This document shows, piece after piece, positions 14,615 through 22,880 of a stretch of 28,293 nt of DNA (the first letter of the stretch is position 1; every line of letters starts with the position of its first letter). The stretch lies in NCBI GenBank assembly GCA_934654605.1, contig CAKUGH010000015.1, positions 1 to 28,293 on the forward strand, given 5' to 3'. The position numbers and the translations under genes are program-made. The DNA comes from an uncultured Collinsella sp. GTDB lineage: Bacteria > Actinomycetota > Coriobacteriia > Coriobacteriales > Coriobacteriaceae. Below the pieces are notes generated by a model. It ran no database searches. It was given only the letters and a program-made list of their open reading frames with translations, and was not told the DNA's origin.

Positions 14615-16924
14615 CTACTTGCGACGAAGCAGCGCCGAGACCTCGGGCATCTTGAAGACGACGGCAAGGCCAAAAGTAACGGCGAGCGAGACGACGCCTG
14701 CAACGCAAACGTAGCCCAGGGTGATCAGGATCGAGCCGCCAAGCGCCCCGACAAAATGCTCAAGTGTCCACATGACGCCGGCGCCCGCAGCAGCGCCCAG
14801 GCCGCCGAACAAAAGACCAAAGAAACCGCCATGCAGAATAGACTTGACCTGAAGACCGTGCAGACGACGGCGCAGCCACCACAGCGAGCAGCCGACCAAA
14901 ATCACGTAGTCGACGACATACGAAAGCGCGATTGCCGGCATTCCGTAGCCCAGTACCACGCCAAACAGCAGCACCGAACCGGCCTGGCCGATGGCGGAAT
15001 ACAGGCAATAGCGGCTATACGGTTTCATATCGAGCAGGGCCGAGAAGCTCTTCTGCATCAGCACGACCACGCCGTAGAGCGGCAGGGAAAGTGCCAGATA
15101 GATAAGGAACTCCGAAACCAGTGCCACGCCGGATTCATCGAACTTGCCAGCGCAATAAATCATGTTGAGCGGACGGGCAAAGACGATCAGGTACAGCGCA
15201 AACGGAATCAGGAAGAAGAGCATCTGAGCGACACCGCGCGAAATGCCCATGCGAACGCTGTCGTAATCCTTCTCCTGCGCATCGTGAGAGAGTTCGGTAT
15301 AGAGTGCCGTCGAAAGCGAGGCGGCAATCAGCGCATAGGGCAGCGTATACCACAGGCGCGCATACGCGATGACGGAAGGGCCAGTCTCGGGTTGCACCAC
15401 CAGCGCAGCGGCATTAGTGATGGAGGTCGAGACAAACATGCACACCGTGGCGAGCAGCGTCGGGATACCGAGCGCAATCGTCTGACGCAGCGCGGGATCC
15501 TTAAAGTCGATATGGATATGCGGATGCACGCCGTGCTTGCCAAGCGCGGGAATCTGGCAGGCCATCTGAACAAAGACGCCGAGGGTCGTGCCAGCCGCGA
15601 TCAAGATGATGCCGACATGCTCGCCAAATTGCGCGGACACGGGCGCAAAGCCCATAAAGCTCGCAATGACGATGACGTTGTTAAGGACCGGGGCAAAAGT
15701 CGACCAGAAGTAGTCGCGGTGCGCGTTGAGAACACCCGAGAACACCGAGCCCAAGCCGTAAAACAGAATCTGGATAGCAAAGAAACGGAACATGAACGCT
15801 GCGGTATCCATGCTACCGCCATCGCCCGAAAGAAACGACTGCGTCCAGATAAAGCCCGGGGCGAACACGGTGCCCAGCACCGAAATACCGCCCAGCAACA
15901 AAAGTAGGATGCCGAGCAGGTTGCCGACATACTCGTTCGACGCTTCGCGGCCCTGTTCGCGCCTCACGCCCATATACACCGGCAAAAACGCCGTAACGAG
16001 CATGCCACCCATCACAAGCTCGTAGAGCATATTGGGCAGGTTGTTGGCGACCTGATACGAGGACGAGAGCAGCGACATGCCGATGGCGGCGGCCATGGCC
16101 CACGTGCGGATAAACCCGGTGACGCGCGACACGATGGTCAGCACGGTCATGAGACCGGCAGAACGACCAACCGTGGAGTAGTCCGACGAACCCATATCGT
16201 CTACATCTGTCTGAGAGTCCTCATGGACCTGGTCTTGCAGCAGGGAGTGATCCGCGGCGGCAAATGAACCGGTCATCGCAAAGGGGTCGTCGACCAAAAC
16301 GGCCTCGTCGGCAGGGGCAACGTCATCGCTGGCAGGCATGACGTTGCCGGTCACGGCATCATCATCGAATATGGCATGGTCGCCAAACACCGTATCGACC
16401 TCTTTGGCAGCGACGGTTCGGGCGGAAAACGTAAAAGGATCCCAATCGTCATCGCCGTCGATGGCCACGCCCTCGACGGGATCGGTCGAACCAAGCGGCG
16501 ACCATTCATCATCCGAAAGAAGCTGTTCGCCATCATTATGAACCGCTGGCTTAGCGGAGCGAGCAGCAGGAGCGCCCTGCGGCGTGCTCTTTCCCTGGGC
16601 AGCCATCAAGAATACCGCCGTCTCATCAGGACGCGGCGCACGAGGCGCCTCGGAGGCAGCCGGCGTCACGCCGTCACCAGATTGGGCGGCAGCCAGAAAG
16701 ACGGCCGTCTCATCGGGGCGAGCCGAAGAAAGAACCGTACGGGAAAGCACTGTGCCGGCACCGGCAGCGCGCAAGTACACGGCCGTCTCGCCCGGATCAG
16801 CGGCAGCGGACCAGGCGCTTCGAATCTCATCTTCGACCGAGGCGGTCTCGGGCGCGGGCGCGGGCGCCTGAGGAGCCGAACCGTTTGCAAAGTGAGCTCC
16901 GCGCTTCGATTCTTCTTGCGGCAT
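14615..16924 (-). CDS. murJ: MurJ/MviN lipid II flippase with a long acidic N-terminal extension
   Basis: 769 aa, ATG at 16924, with GAGAGGA seven nt upstream and 3 nt after the ybaK stop. The membrane part (from about residue 256, GLMTVLTIVSRVTGFIRTW) is a full MurJ of the MOP exporter fold with about 14 helices, which moves lipid II across the membrane for peptidoglycan synthesis. The first 255 residues are Ala/Asp/Glu/Pro-rich and probably disordered in the cytoplasm. They contain three repeats: PGETAVYLRAA (44-54), PDETAVFLAAA (70-80) and PDETAVFLMAA (99-109). In mycobacteria MviN is regulated by PknB phosphorylation and an FHA protein; a comparable use of these Thr residues is inference. 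Gene order ybaK-murJ-uvrC is tightly packed. Confidence 0.94.
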   Translation of the reverse strand: MPQEESKRGAHFANGSAPQAPAPAPETASVEDEIRSAWSAAADPGETAVYLRAAGAGTVLSRTVLSSARPDETAVFLAAAQSGDGVTPAASEAPRAPRPDETAVFLMAAQGKSTPQGAPAARSAKPAVHNDGEQLLSDDEWSPLGSTDPVEGVAIDGDDDWDPFTFSARTVAAKEVDTVFGDHAIFDDDAVTGNVMPASDDVAPADEAVLVDDPFAMTGSFAAADHSLLQDQVHEDSQTDVDDMGSSDYSTVGRSAGLMTVLTIVSRVTGFIRTWAMAAAIGMSLLSSSYQVANNLPNMLYELVMGGMLVTAFLPVYMGVRREQGREASNEYVGNLLGILLLLLGGISVLGTVFAPGFIWTQSFLSGDGGSMDTAAFMFRFFAIQILFYGLGSVFSGVLNAHRDYFWSTFAPVLNNVIVIASFMGFAPVSAQFGEHVGIILIAAGTTLGVFVQMACQIPALGKHGVHPHIHIDFKDPALRQTIALGIPTLLATVCMFVSTSITNAAALVVQPETGPSVIAYARLWYTLPYALIAASLSTALYTELSHDAQEKDYDSVRMGISRGVAQMLFFLIPFALYLIVFARPLNMIYCAGKFDESGVALVSEFLIYLALSLPLYGVVVLMQKSFSALLDMKPYSRYCLYSAIGQAGSVLLFGVVLGYGMPAIALSYVVDYVILVGCSLWWLRRRLHGLQVKSILHGGFFGLLFGGLGAAAGAGVMWTLEHFVGALGGSILITLGYVCVAGVVSLAVTFGLAVVFKMPEVSALLRRK

Positions 16925-16927
16925 CGC

Positions 16928-17428
16928 TCAGTCCTCTCTCGTGATCGGGGCAACCGTCGCCCCGCAAAATGCAACTAGATCATCGGGCGCAAGCTCAAGC
17001 TGATAGCCGCGCTTGCCGCCCGAGATAAAAATGGTATCCCAAAGGACGCATGTCTCATCGATCAGCGTCCGAAAGCGTTTTTTCATACCGACCGGGCTGC
17101 AACCGCCACGGACATACCCCGTCGCGGCAAATAAGTCCTTAACATGCATCATGGTCAGCGACTTTTCGCCCGCGGCGCGCGCAGCGGCCTTTAGGTCGAG
17201 CTCGTCGGCAACGGGAATGCAGCACACAACGTGATCGTTAGACGGCGTTGCGCAGACCAAGGTCTTAAATCCCTGACCGGGCTCCTCGCCAAGCTGCTCG
17301 GAAATCGCGACGCCCAAACCTGACGATTCGTCGCCATCGTCTTCGTACGTATGGAGAACGTAGGAGATGCCGGCGCTTTCCAGCTCGCGCATCGCATTGG
17401 TTTTTGGCGTCTTAACAGCCTTTGCCAC
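16928..17428 (-). CDS. ybaK: YbaK/EbsC-family aminoacyl-tRNA deacylase
   Basis: 166 aa from GTG at 17428, with AAAGGA six nt upstream; the frame extends further upstream but without a ribosome site. YbaK proteins hydrolyse Cys-tRNA(Pro), correcting a ProRS error. Visible are KTPKTNAMRELESAGI at the start, the conserved Lys in FKTLVCATPSNDHVVCCIPVADELD, and GYVRGGCSPVGMKKRFRTLIDE, where the GxxSPxG loop and the following basic residues are characteristic. The length fits the family (about 160 aa). It heads a compact set with murJ and uvrC. A TATACT box lies about 40 nt upstream. Confidence 0.93.
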   Translation of the reverse strand: MAKAVKTPKTNAMRELESAGISYVLHTYEDDGDESSGLGVAISEQLGEEPGQGFKTLVCATPSNDHVVCCIPVADELDLKAAARAAGEKSLTMMHVKDLFAATGYVRGGCSPVGMKKRFRTLIDETCVLWDTIFISGGKRGYQLELAPDDLVAFCGATVAPITRED

Positions 17429-17465
17429 GGCACATCCTTTCCCTCGCAGAACGACACGAAGATTA

Positions 17466-17471
17466 AGTATA
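17466..17471 (-). promoter_or_regulatory. Possible -10 box for the ybaK-murJ-uvrC set
   Basis: The minus strand reads TATACT at 17471-17466, 38 nt before the ybaK GTG and downstream of the uvrA terminator hairpin. No good -35 hexamer is seen at 16-18 nt. Confidence 0.35.
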
Positions 17472-17508
17472 GGGCCAATTCCGACGCATACGCCATCTCG
17501 ACACACAG

Positions 17509-17545
17509 AAGCGCCACCGAATCGGAAGGAATCGGTGGCGCTTTT
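17509..17545. terminator. Terminator-like hairpin downstream of uvrA
   Basis: AAGCGCCACCGA and TCGGTGGCGCTT form a perfect 12-bp stem around an 11-nt loop (17509-17543), 20 nt after the uvrA stop. The run of T is on the plus side (CTTTTCG), and on the minus side only CTT then CTGTG follows. Given its place it most likely ends the uvrA transcript despite the weak minus-strand T-tract. Confidence 0.6.
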
Positions 17546-17562
17546 CGCATTACAACGTCTCT

Positions 17563-20442
17563 TTACTGCACGTCGAGCTGTGTCTGGCGCTCACGGTCGC
17601 GCTTGAGCAGCGGTGCCAAGAACTTGCCCGTGTAGCTCTGCGGGCACGCCGCAACCTGCTCCGGTGTTCCCGAAACCACGACGGTTCCTCCGCCATTGCC
17701 GCCCTCGGGACCCATATCGATCAGGCGGTCGGCAACCTTGATGACATCAAGGTTGTGCTCGATCACCAGCACCGTGTTACCCGCATCGACCAGGCGCTGC
17801 AACACGTCGAGCAGCTGGCGGACATCCTCAAAATGAAGACCGGTTGTGGGCTCGTCCAAAATGTAGAACGTCTTGCCCGTCTGGCGACGATGGAGTTCCT
17901 TGGCGAGCTTCACGCGCTGTGCCTCGCCGCCCGAAAGCGTCGTGGCGGGCTGACCCAAGCTCACGTAACCCAGGCCCACGTCATACAGAGTCTGGAGCTT
18001 GCGCTTAATCTGCGGGATATTCCCAAAGAAGGCAAGCGCCTCGGTAACGCTCATGTCGAGCACGTCCGAGATGGTCTTGCCGCGATAGGTGACCTCGAGC
18101 GTCTCGCGGTTATAGCGCTTACCGCCGCAGACCTCGCAGGGGACATAGATATCGGGGAGGAAGTGCATCTCGATCTTGATCTGACCATCGCCCTTGCACG
18201 CCTCGCAGCGACCGCCGCTTACGTTAAAGGAGAAACGTCCCGGCGAGTAGCCGCGCGCCTTCGACTCCGGCGTGCTTGCAAACAGGGCACGCAGATCATC
18301 CCATAGGCCAATATAGGTCGCAGGGTTTGATCGCGGCGTACGACCGATTGGCGACTGGTCGATATCGATCACCTTATCGATGCACTCGATACCCTCGATC
18401 TTCTTGTACGGCCCCACAGGGCGCGTCGAGCGATGGATAGCATTCGTAAGGGCGGGCGCAATCGTATCGGTGACCAGGGAGCTCTTGCCCGATCCCGACA
18501 CGCCAGTTACGACCGTGAGCGTACCGAACTCAATCTTTGCGGTAACGTTTTTGAGGTTGTTGGCGCGAGCGCCCGTAATCTTAAGGCAGCCGCGACCGGG
18601 TTTGCGGCGCTCATCGGGCACGCGGATCATCCGCTTGCCGGTCAAATAGGCACCCGTCATCGAGTCAGGGCACGCCATGATATCGGTAGGCGTTCCCGCA
18701 GCGACCACGTGTCCGCCGTTAACGCCCGCACCGGGGCCCATATCGATCACGTAGTCGGCAGCGCGAATCGTATCTTCGTCGTGCTCGACGACGATAACGG
18801 TATTGCCGATATCGCGCAGGCGCTCGAGCGTCTTGATCAGGCGCTCGTTATCGCGCTGGTGAAGGCCGATCGACGGCTCGTCCAGAATGTACAGAACGCC
18901 CATGAGGCCGGCGCCGATCTGCGTTGCCAGGCGAATGCGCTGGGCCTCGCCGCCAGACAGCGTCGCAGAGGCGCGATCGAGCGTCAGATAATCGAGTCCG
19001 ACATCGACCAGAAAACGCAGGCGCTCCAAAATCTCCTTGACGATGCGGCCGCCGATAAACTGCTGACGCTCGGTAAGCTCCAGGCCCTCAAAAAAAGCAA
19101 GCGACTCGCGGCACGACAGGCAGCAGACATCGTAAATGGACTTGCCGCCCACGGTGACGGCAAGCATCTCAGGACGCAGGCGGGCGCCATGACAGCTCGA
19201 GCACGGCTCCTCGCGAATGTACTTCTCCAGGCGGGCCTTGGTGTTCTCATTCGTCGTCTCGTTGTAGCGCTCGTACAGGATGTTGCGTACGCCCGAGAAC
19301 TTGGTGTCCCACTGACTGCGACGCCCATCGAGCTTTTGGTAGTCGACCGAAATCTTCGTGTCTCCCATACCATCCAAAAACGCACGACGCACCCGCGGGG
19401 GCAGGTCCTCCCATGGCGTGTCGGCGCCCACCTTAAAGTGTTTGCAGACCGCGGCAAAGATTTGCGGATAGTAGTTGGAGTTGCCGAACAGGCTGCCAAA
19501 GACTCCGTCGGCAATCGACTTTGAGGGGTCTTCGATCAGTGCCTCGGCATCGACCGTCTTCTTAAAGCCCAGGCCATCGCACTCGGGACATGCACCATAG
19601 GGCGCATTAAACGAGAAATCGCGCGGCTGCAGGTCGTCGATGGAATGCCCGTGCTCCGGGCACGCCAGCGCCAGCGAATACTCCAGCAGCTCGCCCTCGG
19701 TTCCCTCGGGAGCATCGCGGTCGGGCAGCATGTACACGTTCACGTTGCCGTGCGCCAGCGCCGTCGCCTGCTCAACGGACTCGGCAATGCGACCCAGGGA
19801 ATTCTCTCGAATCACGATACGGTCGACAACAACCTCGATATCGTGCTTGAACTTCTTGTCCAGATCGATGGGATCATCGAGAGAGCGCACCTCACCGTCG
19901 ACGCGCACGCGGCTAAAGCCCTCCGCGCGCAGGTCCTCGAACAGCTTGGCATACTCGCCCTTGCGTCCACGAACCACCGGCGCCAGCACAAACGCGCGAC
20001 GGCCCTCCCCCGCCGCCAGTACCTTATCGGCGACCTGGTCGGTCGTCTGACGCTCAATGACGCGACCGCACTCAGGACAGTGCGGCGTACCCACGCGAGC
20101 AAACAGCAGACGAAGGTAGTCATAGATCTCGGTTACGGTACCCACCGTCGAGCGCGGGTTCTTGGACGTCGTCTTCTGATCGATTGACACGGCCGGCGAC
20201 AGGCCGTCAATCGAGTCCAGATCGGGCTTGTCCATCTGGCCTAAAAACTGACGCGCGTAGCTCGAAAGGCTCTCGACGTAACGACGTTGGCCCTCGGCAT
20301 AGATGGTGTCAAACGCCAGCGAGCTCTTGCCCGATCCGGAAAGACCGGTTATGACCACGAGCTGGTCACGCGGAATGGAAACATCGATATTGCGCAGGTT
20401 ATGCTCGCGCGCGCCGCGAATAACGATAGAAGAATCAGACAT
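17563..20442 (-). CDS. uvrA: Excinuclease ABC subunit A
   Basis: 959 aa, ATG at 20442, with AAGGAG six nt upstream. UvrA is the damage-sensing ATPase of nucleotide-excision repair and works as a dimer with UvrB. It has two ABC modules: GLSGSGKSS near residue 34 and GVSGSGKSS near 640, with LSGGEAQRIRLA and LSGGEAQRVKLA signatures and EPSIGLHQRD and EPTTGLHFED Walker B regions. The C-terminal zinc site CEACKGDG...CEVCGGKRYN is complete. The first zinc site reads CPEHGHS...CPECDGLG, with His in place of one Cys, a change I recall from other actinobacterial UvrA proteins. A LexA-like box lies about 60 nt upstream, which would fit SOS control. Confidence 0.98.
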   Translation of the reverse strand: MSDSSIVIRGAREHNLRNIDVSIPRDQLVVITGLSGSGKSSLAFDTIYAEGQRRYVESLSSYARQFLGQMDKPDLDSIDGLSPAVSIDQKTTSKNPRSTVGTVTEIYDYLRLLFARVGTPHCPECGRVIERQTTDQVADKVLAAGEGRRAFVLAPVVRGRKGEYAKLFEDLRAEGFSRVRVDGEVRSLDDPIDLDKKFKHDIEVVVDRIVIRENSLGRIAESVEQATALAHGNVNVYMLPDRDAPEGTEGELLEYSLALACPEHGHSIDDLQPRDFSFNAPYGACPECDGLGFKKTVDAEALIEDPSKSIADGVFGSLFGNSNYYPQIFAAVCKHFKVGADTPWEDLPPRVRRAFLDGMGDTKISVDYQKLDGRRSQWDTKFSGVRNILYERYNETTNENTKARLEKYIREEPCSSCHGARLRPEMLAVTVGGKSIYDVCCLSCRESLAFFEGLELTERQQFIGGRIVKEILERLRFLVDVGLDYLTLDRASATLSGGEAQRIRLATQIGAGLMGVLYILDEPSIGLHQRDNERLIKTLERLRDIGNTVIVVEHDEDTIRAADYVIDMGPGAGVNGGHVVAAGTPTDIMACPDSMTGAYLTGKRMIRVPDERRKPGRGCLKITGARANNLKNVTAKIEFGTLTVVTGVSGSGKSSLVTDTIAPALTNAIHRSTRPVGPYKKIEGIECIDKVIDIDQSPIGRTPRSNPATYIGLWDDLRALFASTPESKARGYSPGRFSFNVSGGRCEACKGDGQIKIEMHFLPDIYVPCEVCGGKRYNRETLEVTYRGKTISDVLDMSVTEALAFFGNIPQIKRKLQTLYDVGLGYVSLGQPATTLSGGEAQRVKLAKELHRRQTGKTFYILDEPTTGLHFEDVRQLLDVLQRLVDAGNTVLVIEHNLDVIKVADRLIDMGPEGGNGGGTVVVSGTPEQVAACPQSYTGKFLAPLLKRDRERQTQLDVQ

Positions 20443-20503
20443 GGAAGCTCCTTGCCTCCTATAGTTTCAAATCACACTGACGATGAGTTTAGCGCACTCG
20501 ACG

Positions 20504-20517
20504 CGCACAGATGTTCG
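20504..20517 (-). promoter_or_regulatory. LexA/DinR-like SOS box upstream of uvrA
   Basis: The minus strand reads CGAACATCTGTGCG, one mismatch from the Gram-positive SOS consensus CGAAC-N4-GTTCG. It sits 62 nt before the uvrA ATG, just upstream of a TAAACT hexamer (around 20484-20489) that could be the -10 box. uvrA is commonly in the SOS regulon. No comparable box was found before uvrB or in the short spacer before uvrC. Confidence 0.5.
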
Positions 20518-20614
20518 TAATACAAGATTCGCAGACCTTTTGCGTTGTCTGACGCAAGCTACATGTTCGGCCCATGCGCTCGGATGCCGTCAATCGCCCG
20601 CCCCGCATCACGAA

Positions 20615-20643
20615 TGACTCCCGCTCGCAAACGAGGGTACAAT
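20615..20643 (+). promoter_or_regulatory. Putative promoter of the mrp operon
   Basis: TGACTC (20615-20620), a 17-nt spacer and TACAAT (20638-20643) resemble -35 and -10 boxes. The expected start of transcription is near 20650, leaving a leader of about 50 nt that contains a UUCG hairpin. The -10 is good and the -35 modest. Confidence 0.45.
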
Positions 20644-20662
20644 GACGCTCGTGTCACACCGC

Positions 20663-20676
20663 GGGGCTTCGGCCCC
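20663..20676 (+). other. UUCG-capped hairpin in the mrp leader
   Basis: GGGGC-TTCG-GCCCC forms a 5-bp stem closed by the very stable cUUCGg tetraloop. It lies about 10 nt before the AAAGGAG ribosome site of mrp, in the 5' untranslated region. No T-tract follows. It may protect the 5' end of the message. Confidence 0.5.
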
Positions 20677-20698
20677 AACTTATACAAAGGAGTCATAC

Positions 20699-21529
20699 AT
20701 GGGTTGCGAGCACGCACAGGCTGCCGGCGGACAAACCGCGCCGCAGGAATTTGAAGAAAACACGCTGTCCGAGGTCAAGCGCGTTATCGCCGTGCTTTCC
20801 GGCAAGGGCGGCGTCGGCAAGTCGTTCGTCACCGGCGCCATCGCTACCGAACTTGCCCGTCACGGCCATAAGGTCGGCGTCCTCGATGCCGATATTACCG
20901 GTCCCTCCATCCCCAAGATGTTCGGCATGAGCGGACGCCACGTTCATGCCCTCGGCAACCTTATGCTGCCCGAAATCTCCGAGCACGGCGTCAAGGTTAT
21001 GAGCTCTAACCTGCTGCTCCAAAACGAAACCGACCCCGTCCTCTGGCGCGGTCCGGTTATCGCGGGTGCCATCAGGCAGTTCTGGAGCGAAACCTCATGG
21101 GGCCCCATCGACTACCTGCTGGTCGACATGCCTCCGGGGACGGGCGACGTCGCCCTCACCGTCTTCCAGTCGCTGCCCGTCGATGGCATCGTCATCGTCA
21201 CGAGCCCGCAGGATCTGGTCTCGATGATCGTCGCCAAGGCGGTCAACATGGCCGAGAAGATGAACGTCCCCATTCTGGGAATCGTCGAAAACATGAGCTA
21301 TATCGAGTGCCCCGATTGCGGCAAGAAGATCGAAGTCTTTGGCAAGAGCAAGCTCCCCGAGGTCGCCGAGCGTTACAACCTCGAGATCCTAGGGCAGCTT
21401 CCCATCAATCCGGCACTCGCCGAGGCCTGTGATAAGGGTGAAGTCGAGACCGCGCTGCCCGAAGGCATGCTGCCCAAGGCCGTCTCTGCCGTCGAGGCCA
21501 TTGCCCCGCACGAGACCGCCGAGGCCTAA
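20699..21529 (+). CDS. mrp: Mrp/ApbC-type P-loop ATPase, Fe-S cluster carrier
   Basis: 276 aa from ATG at 20699, with AAAGGAG seven nt upstream. These proteins bind and transfer iron-sulfur clusters in the cytoplasm. The deviant Walker A GKGGVGKS is at residues 35-42, DADITGPSIP at 63-72, the Mrp signature YLLVDMPPGTGD at 139-150, and the cluster-binding CPDC at 204-207. The N-terminal DUF59 (MIP18-like) domain of many Mrp proteins is absent; in its place are about 27 residues including Cys3 and His5. It is the first gene of a plus-strand group; the next gene starts directly after its TAA. Position between uvrA and a flavoprotein gives no firm hint of target. Confidence 0.93.
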   Translation: MGCEHAQAAGGQTAPQEFEENTLSEVKRVIAVLSGKGGVGKSFVTGAIATELARHGHKVGVLDADITGPSIPKMFGMSGRHVHALGNLMLPEISEHGVKVMSSNLLLQNETDPVLWRGPVIAGAIRQFWSETSWGPIDYLLVDMPPGTGDVALTVFQSLPVDGIVIVTSPQDLVSMIVAKAVNMAEKMNVPILGIVENMSYIECPDCGKKIEVFGKSKLPEVAERYNLEILGQLPINPALAEACDKGEVETALPEGMLPKAVSAVEAIAPHETAEA

Positions 21530-22801
21530 GTGAACACAAACGCCTCCTATGACGTCTTGGTAATCGGCGGCGGGGCCTCGGGTCTCGCCGCCGCCATTAC
21601 GGCCGCACGCGCAGGCAAAAGCGTCTGCATCGTTGAGCGCGATGTCGCCTGCGGCCTTAAGCTCCTCGCGACCGGCAACGGACGATGCAACCTTTCGAAC
21701 AAATCAATTGATTTCCAGCGGTACAACCATCCCGCGTTTGTTGAGTCCGTCATGGGCGCCCAGCCCGAGCAAGAGCTCGACAGTTTCTTCTCCTCGCTGG
21801 GCATCATGACGACCTCCGAGGAGGGCCGGCTGTATCCGCGCTCCCTTCGTGCCGAATCGGTACGCGACGCGCTTCTCAACGCTTGCAATCGCCTGGGTAT
21901 CACCTTGGTATGTGGAGCAAACGTTGCCTCGGCATTCAAAGCTCCCGAGGGCTGGGCACTCCAAATAGACCGTCCCGCGCGAGCACTCAAGGCAAAAAAG
22001 CACGACGACCGAAAAACGGAGGTCCGCTCGCTTCGGAAGGCGCTCGCCGACACCCCTCGCAAGAACGAGACGCTGCAGGCAAAGGCCGTAATTATCGCTA
22101 CGGGCGGCAGCACTGCCGACGTCGCGAAGACGTTCAATCTTCCCCTCACACCGCAGCGCCCTGTCCTCTGCCCCGTGTCGGCATCGGTCTTCGGCGACCA
22201 GGCTGCGCTCAAGACACTGGATGGCCTGCGCGTCCGCGCCCGTCTGACGCTCGCCCGCAATCATGAGGAACTCTGGCGCGAAGACGGCGAGGTGCTCTTC
22301 CGAACCTTTGGCATCTCGGGCGTTGCCGCCTTCAACCTCTCCCGCCGTGCCCAGCACGGTGACACGATTCTGCTCGACGTTTTCCCCGACCTCTCCAAAG
22401 GCGAGCTGCTCGATATGCTCAACCAGCGAGTTGAACTGCTCGGCGACTTTTCGCCCCGCGATCCCCGCTGGCTCGACGGCATGCTTGCCCCGCAGCTCTC
22501 TCACGTCGTCTGCGCCGCATTCGAACGGTGCCATCCCGGCTCACATGATGTCGTCCATCTCGTCTCAATCCTCAAGCACTTTAAGCTGCTCGTCGAGGGA
22601 ACGACAGAGGAGCGTTCGGCCCAGGTCACGCGCGGCGGCGTGCCCATCGAGAGCGTCTCAGCTCCCAACCTCCGCGTGAGTAACACGGCAGACGCCCCAC
22701 TTTACATCTGTGGCGAGGCGCTCGACATCGATGCCGATTGCGGCGGTTTCAACCTTGCGTGGGCTTGGATCTCGGGTATTCGCGCTGCAAGCAGCCTATA
22801 G
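21530..22801 (+). CDS. BaiN/YhiN (HI0933)-family FAD-dependent flavoprotein
   Basis: 423 aa, starting with GTG immediately after the mrp TAA; a GAGG six nt upstream inside mrp serves as ribosome site, so translation is coupled. The Rossmann dinucleotide motif VIGGGASGLAAAITAARAG is at the N-terminus, followed by GLKLLATGNGRCNLSN, the hallmark of the HI0933 family. The C-terminus has the paired FAD-binding element GEALDIDADCGGFNLAWAW. Family members are annotated as NAD(P)/FAD oxidoreductases, and BaiN acts on bile acids in Clostridium scindens, but most members have no known substrate. Residues about 145-180 (KAKKHDDRKTEVRSLRK region) are a basic insert not obvious in the core family. Substrate unknown. 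Confidence 0.9.
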   Translation: MNTNASYDVLVIGGGASGLAAAITAARAGKSVCIVERDVACGLKLLATGNGRCNLSNKSIDFQRYNHPAFVESVMGAQPEQELDSFFSSLGIMTTSEEGRLYPRSLRAESVRDALLNACNRLGITLVCGANVASAFKAPEGWALQIDRPARALKAKKHDDRKTEVRSLRKALADTPRKNETLQAKAVIIATGGSTADVAKTFNLPLTPQRPVLCPVSASVFGDQAALKTLDGLRVRARLTLARNHEELWREDGEVLFRTFGISGVAAFNLSRRAQHGDTILLDVFPDLSKGELLDMLNQRVELLGDFSPRDPRWLDGMLAPQLSHVVCAAFERCHPGSHDVVHLVSILKHFKLLVEGTTEERSAQVTRGGVPIESVSAPNLRVSNTADAPLYICGEALDIDADCGGFNLAWAWISGIRAASSL

Positions 22802-22811
22802 CCGCGCAGTC

Positions 22812-22817
22812 TATAAT
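22812..22817 (+). promoter_or_regulatory. Possible -10 box before the second FAD gene
   Basis: A perfect TATAAT lies 11 nt after the flavoprotein stop and 64 nt before the next ATG. No good -35 hexamer is seen 16-18 nt upstream. If used, the leader would contain the hairpin at 22831-22854. Confidence 0.35.
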
Positions 22818-22830
22818 CAAAACGCATTCG

Positions 22831-22862
22831 GGCCGTCTGGGACACCGGGCGGCCTCTTTCTT
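22831..22862 (+). terminator. Terminator or attenuator hairpin between the two flavoprotein genes
   Basis: GGCCGTC and GGCGGCC pair over 7 bp (one G-U) around a 10-nt loop (22831-22854), followed by TCTTTCTT on the plus strand. It may end the mrp-flavoprotein transcript or attenuate transcription from the TATAAT at 22812 into the next gene. Confidence 0.5.
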
Positions 22863-22880
22863 GCATCTAAGGAGACCTCG

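Noticed and set aside
14465..15907. 480-codon plus-strand frame opposite murJ and uvrC
   Set aside because: It crosses the boundary between two real minus-strand genes and has no start signal or domain.
17563..20442. His for Cys change in the first UvrA zinc site as a novelty
   Set aside because: The same region deviates from C4 in other actinobacterial UvrA proteins as I recall, so it is probably a lineage feature.
22710..22880. Earlier start for the second FAD gene
   Set aside because: The upstream part lies inside the preceding flavoprotein gene and across a hairpin, while ATG at 22881 has a good AAGGAGA site.
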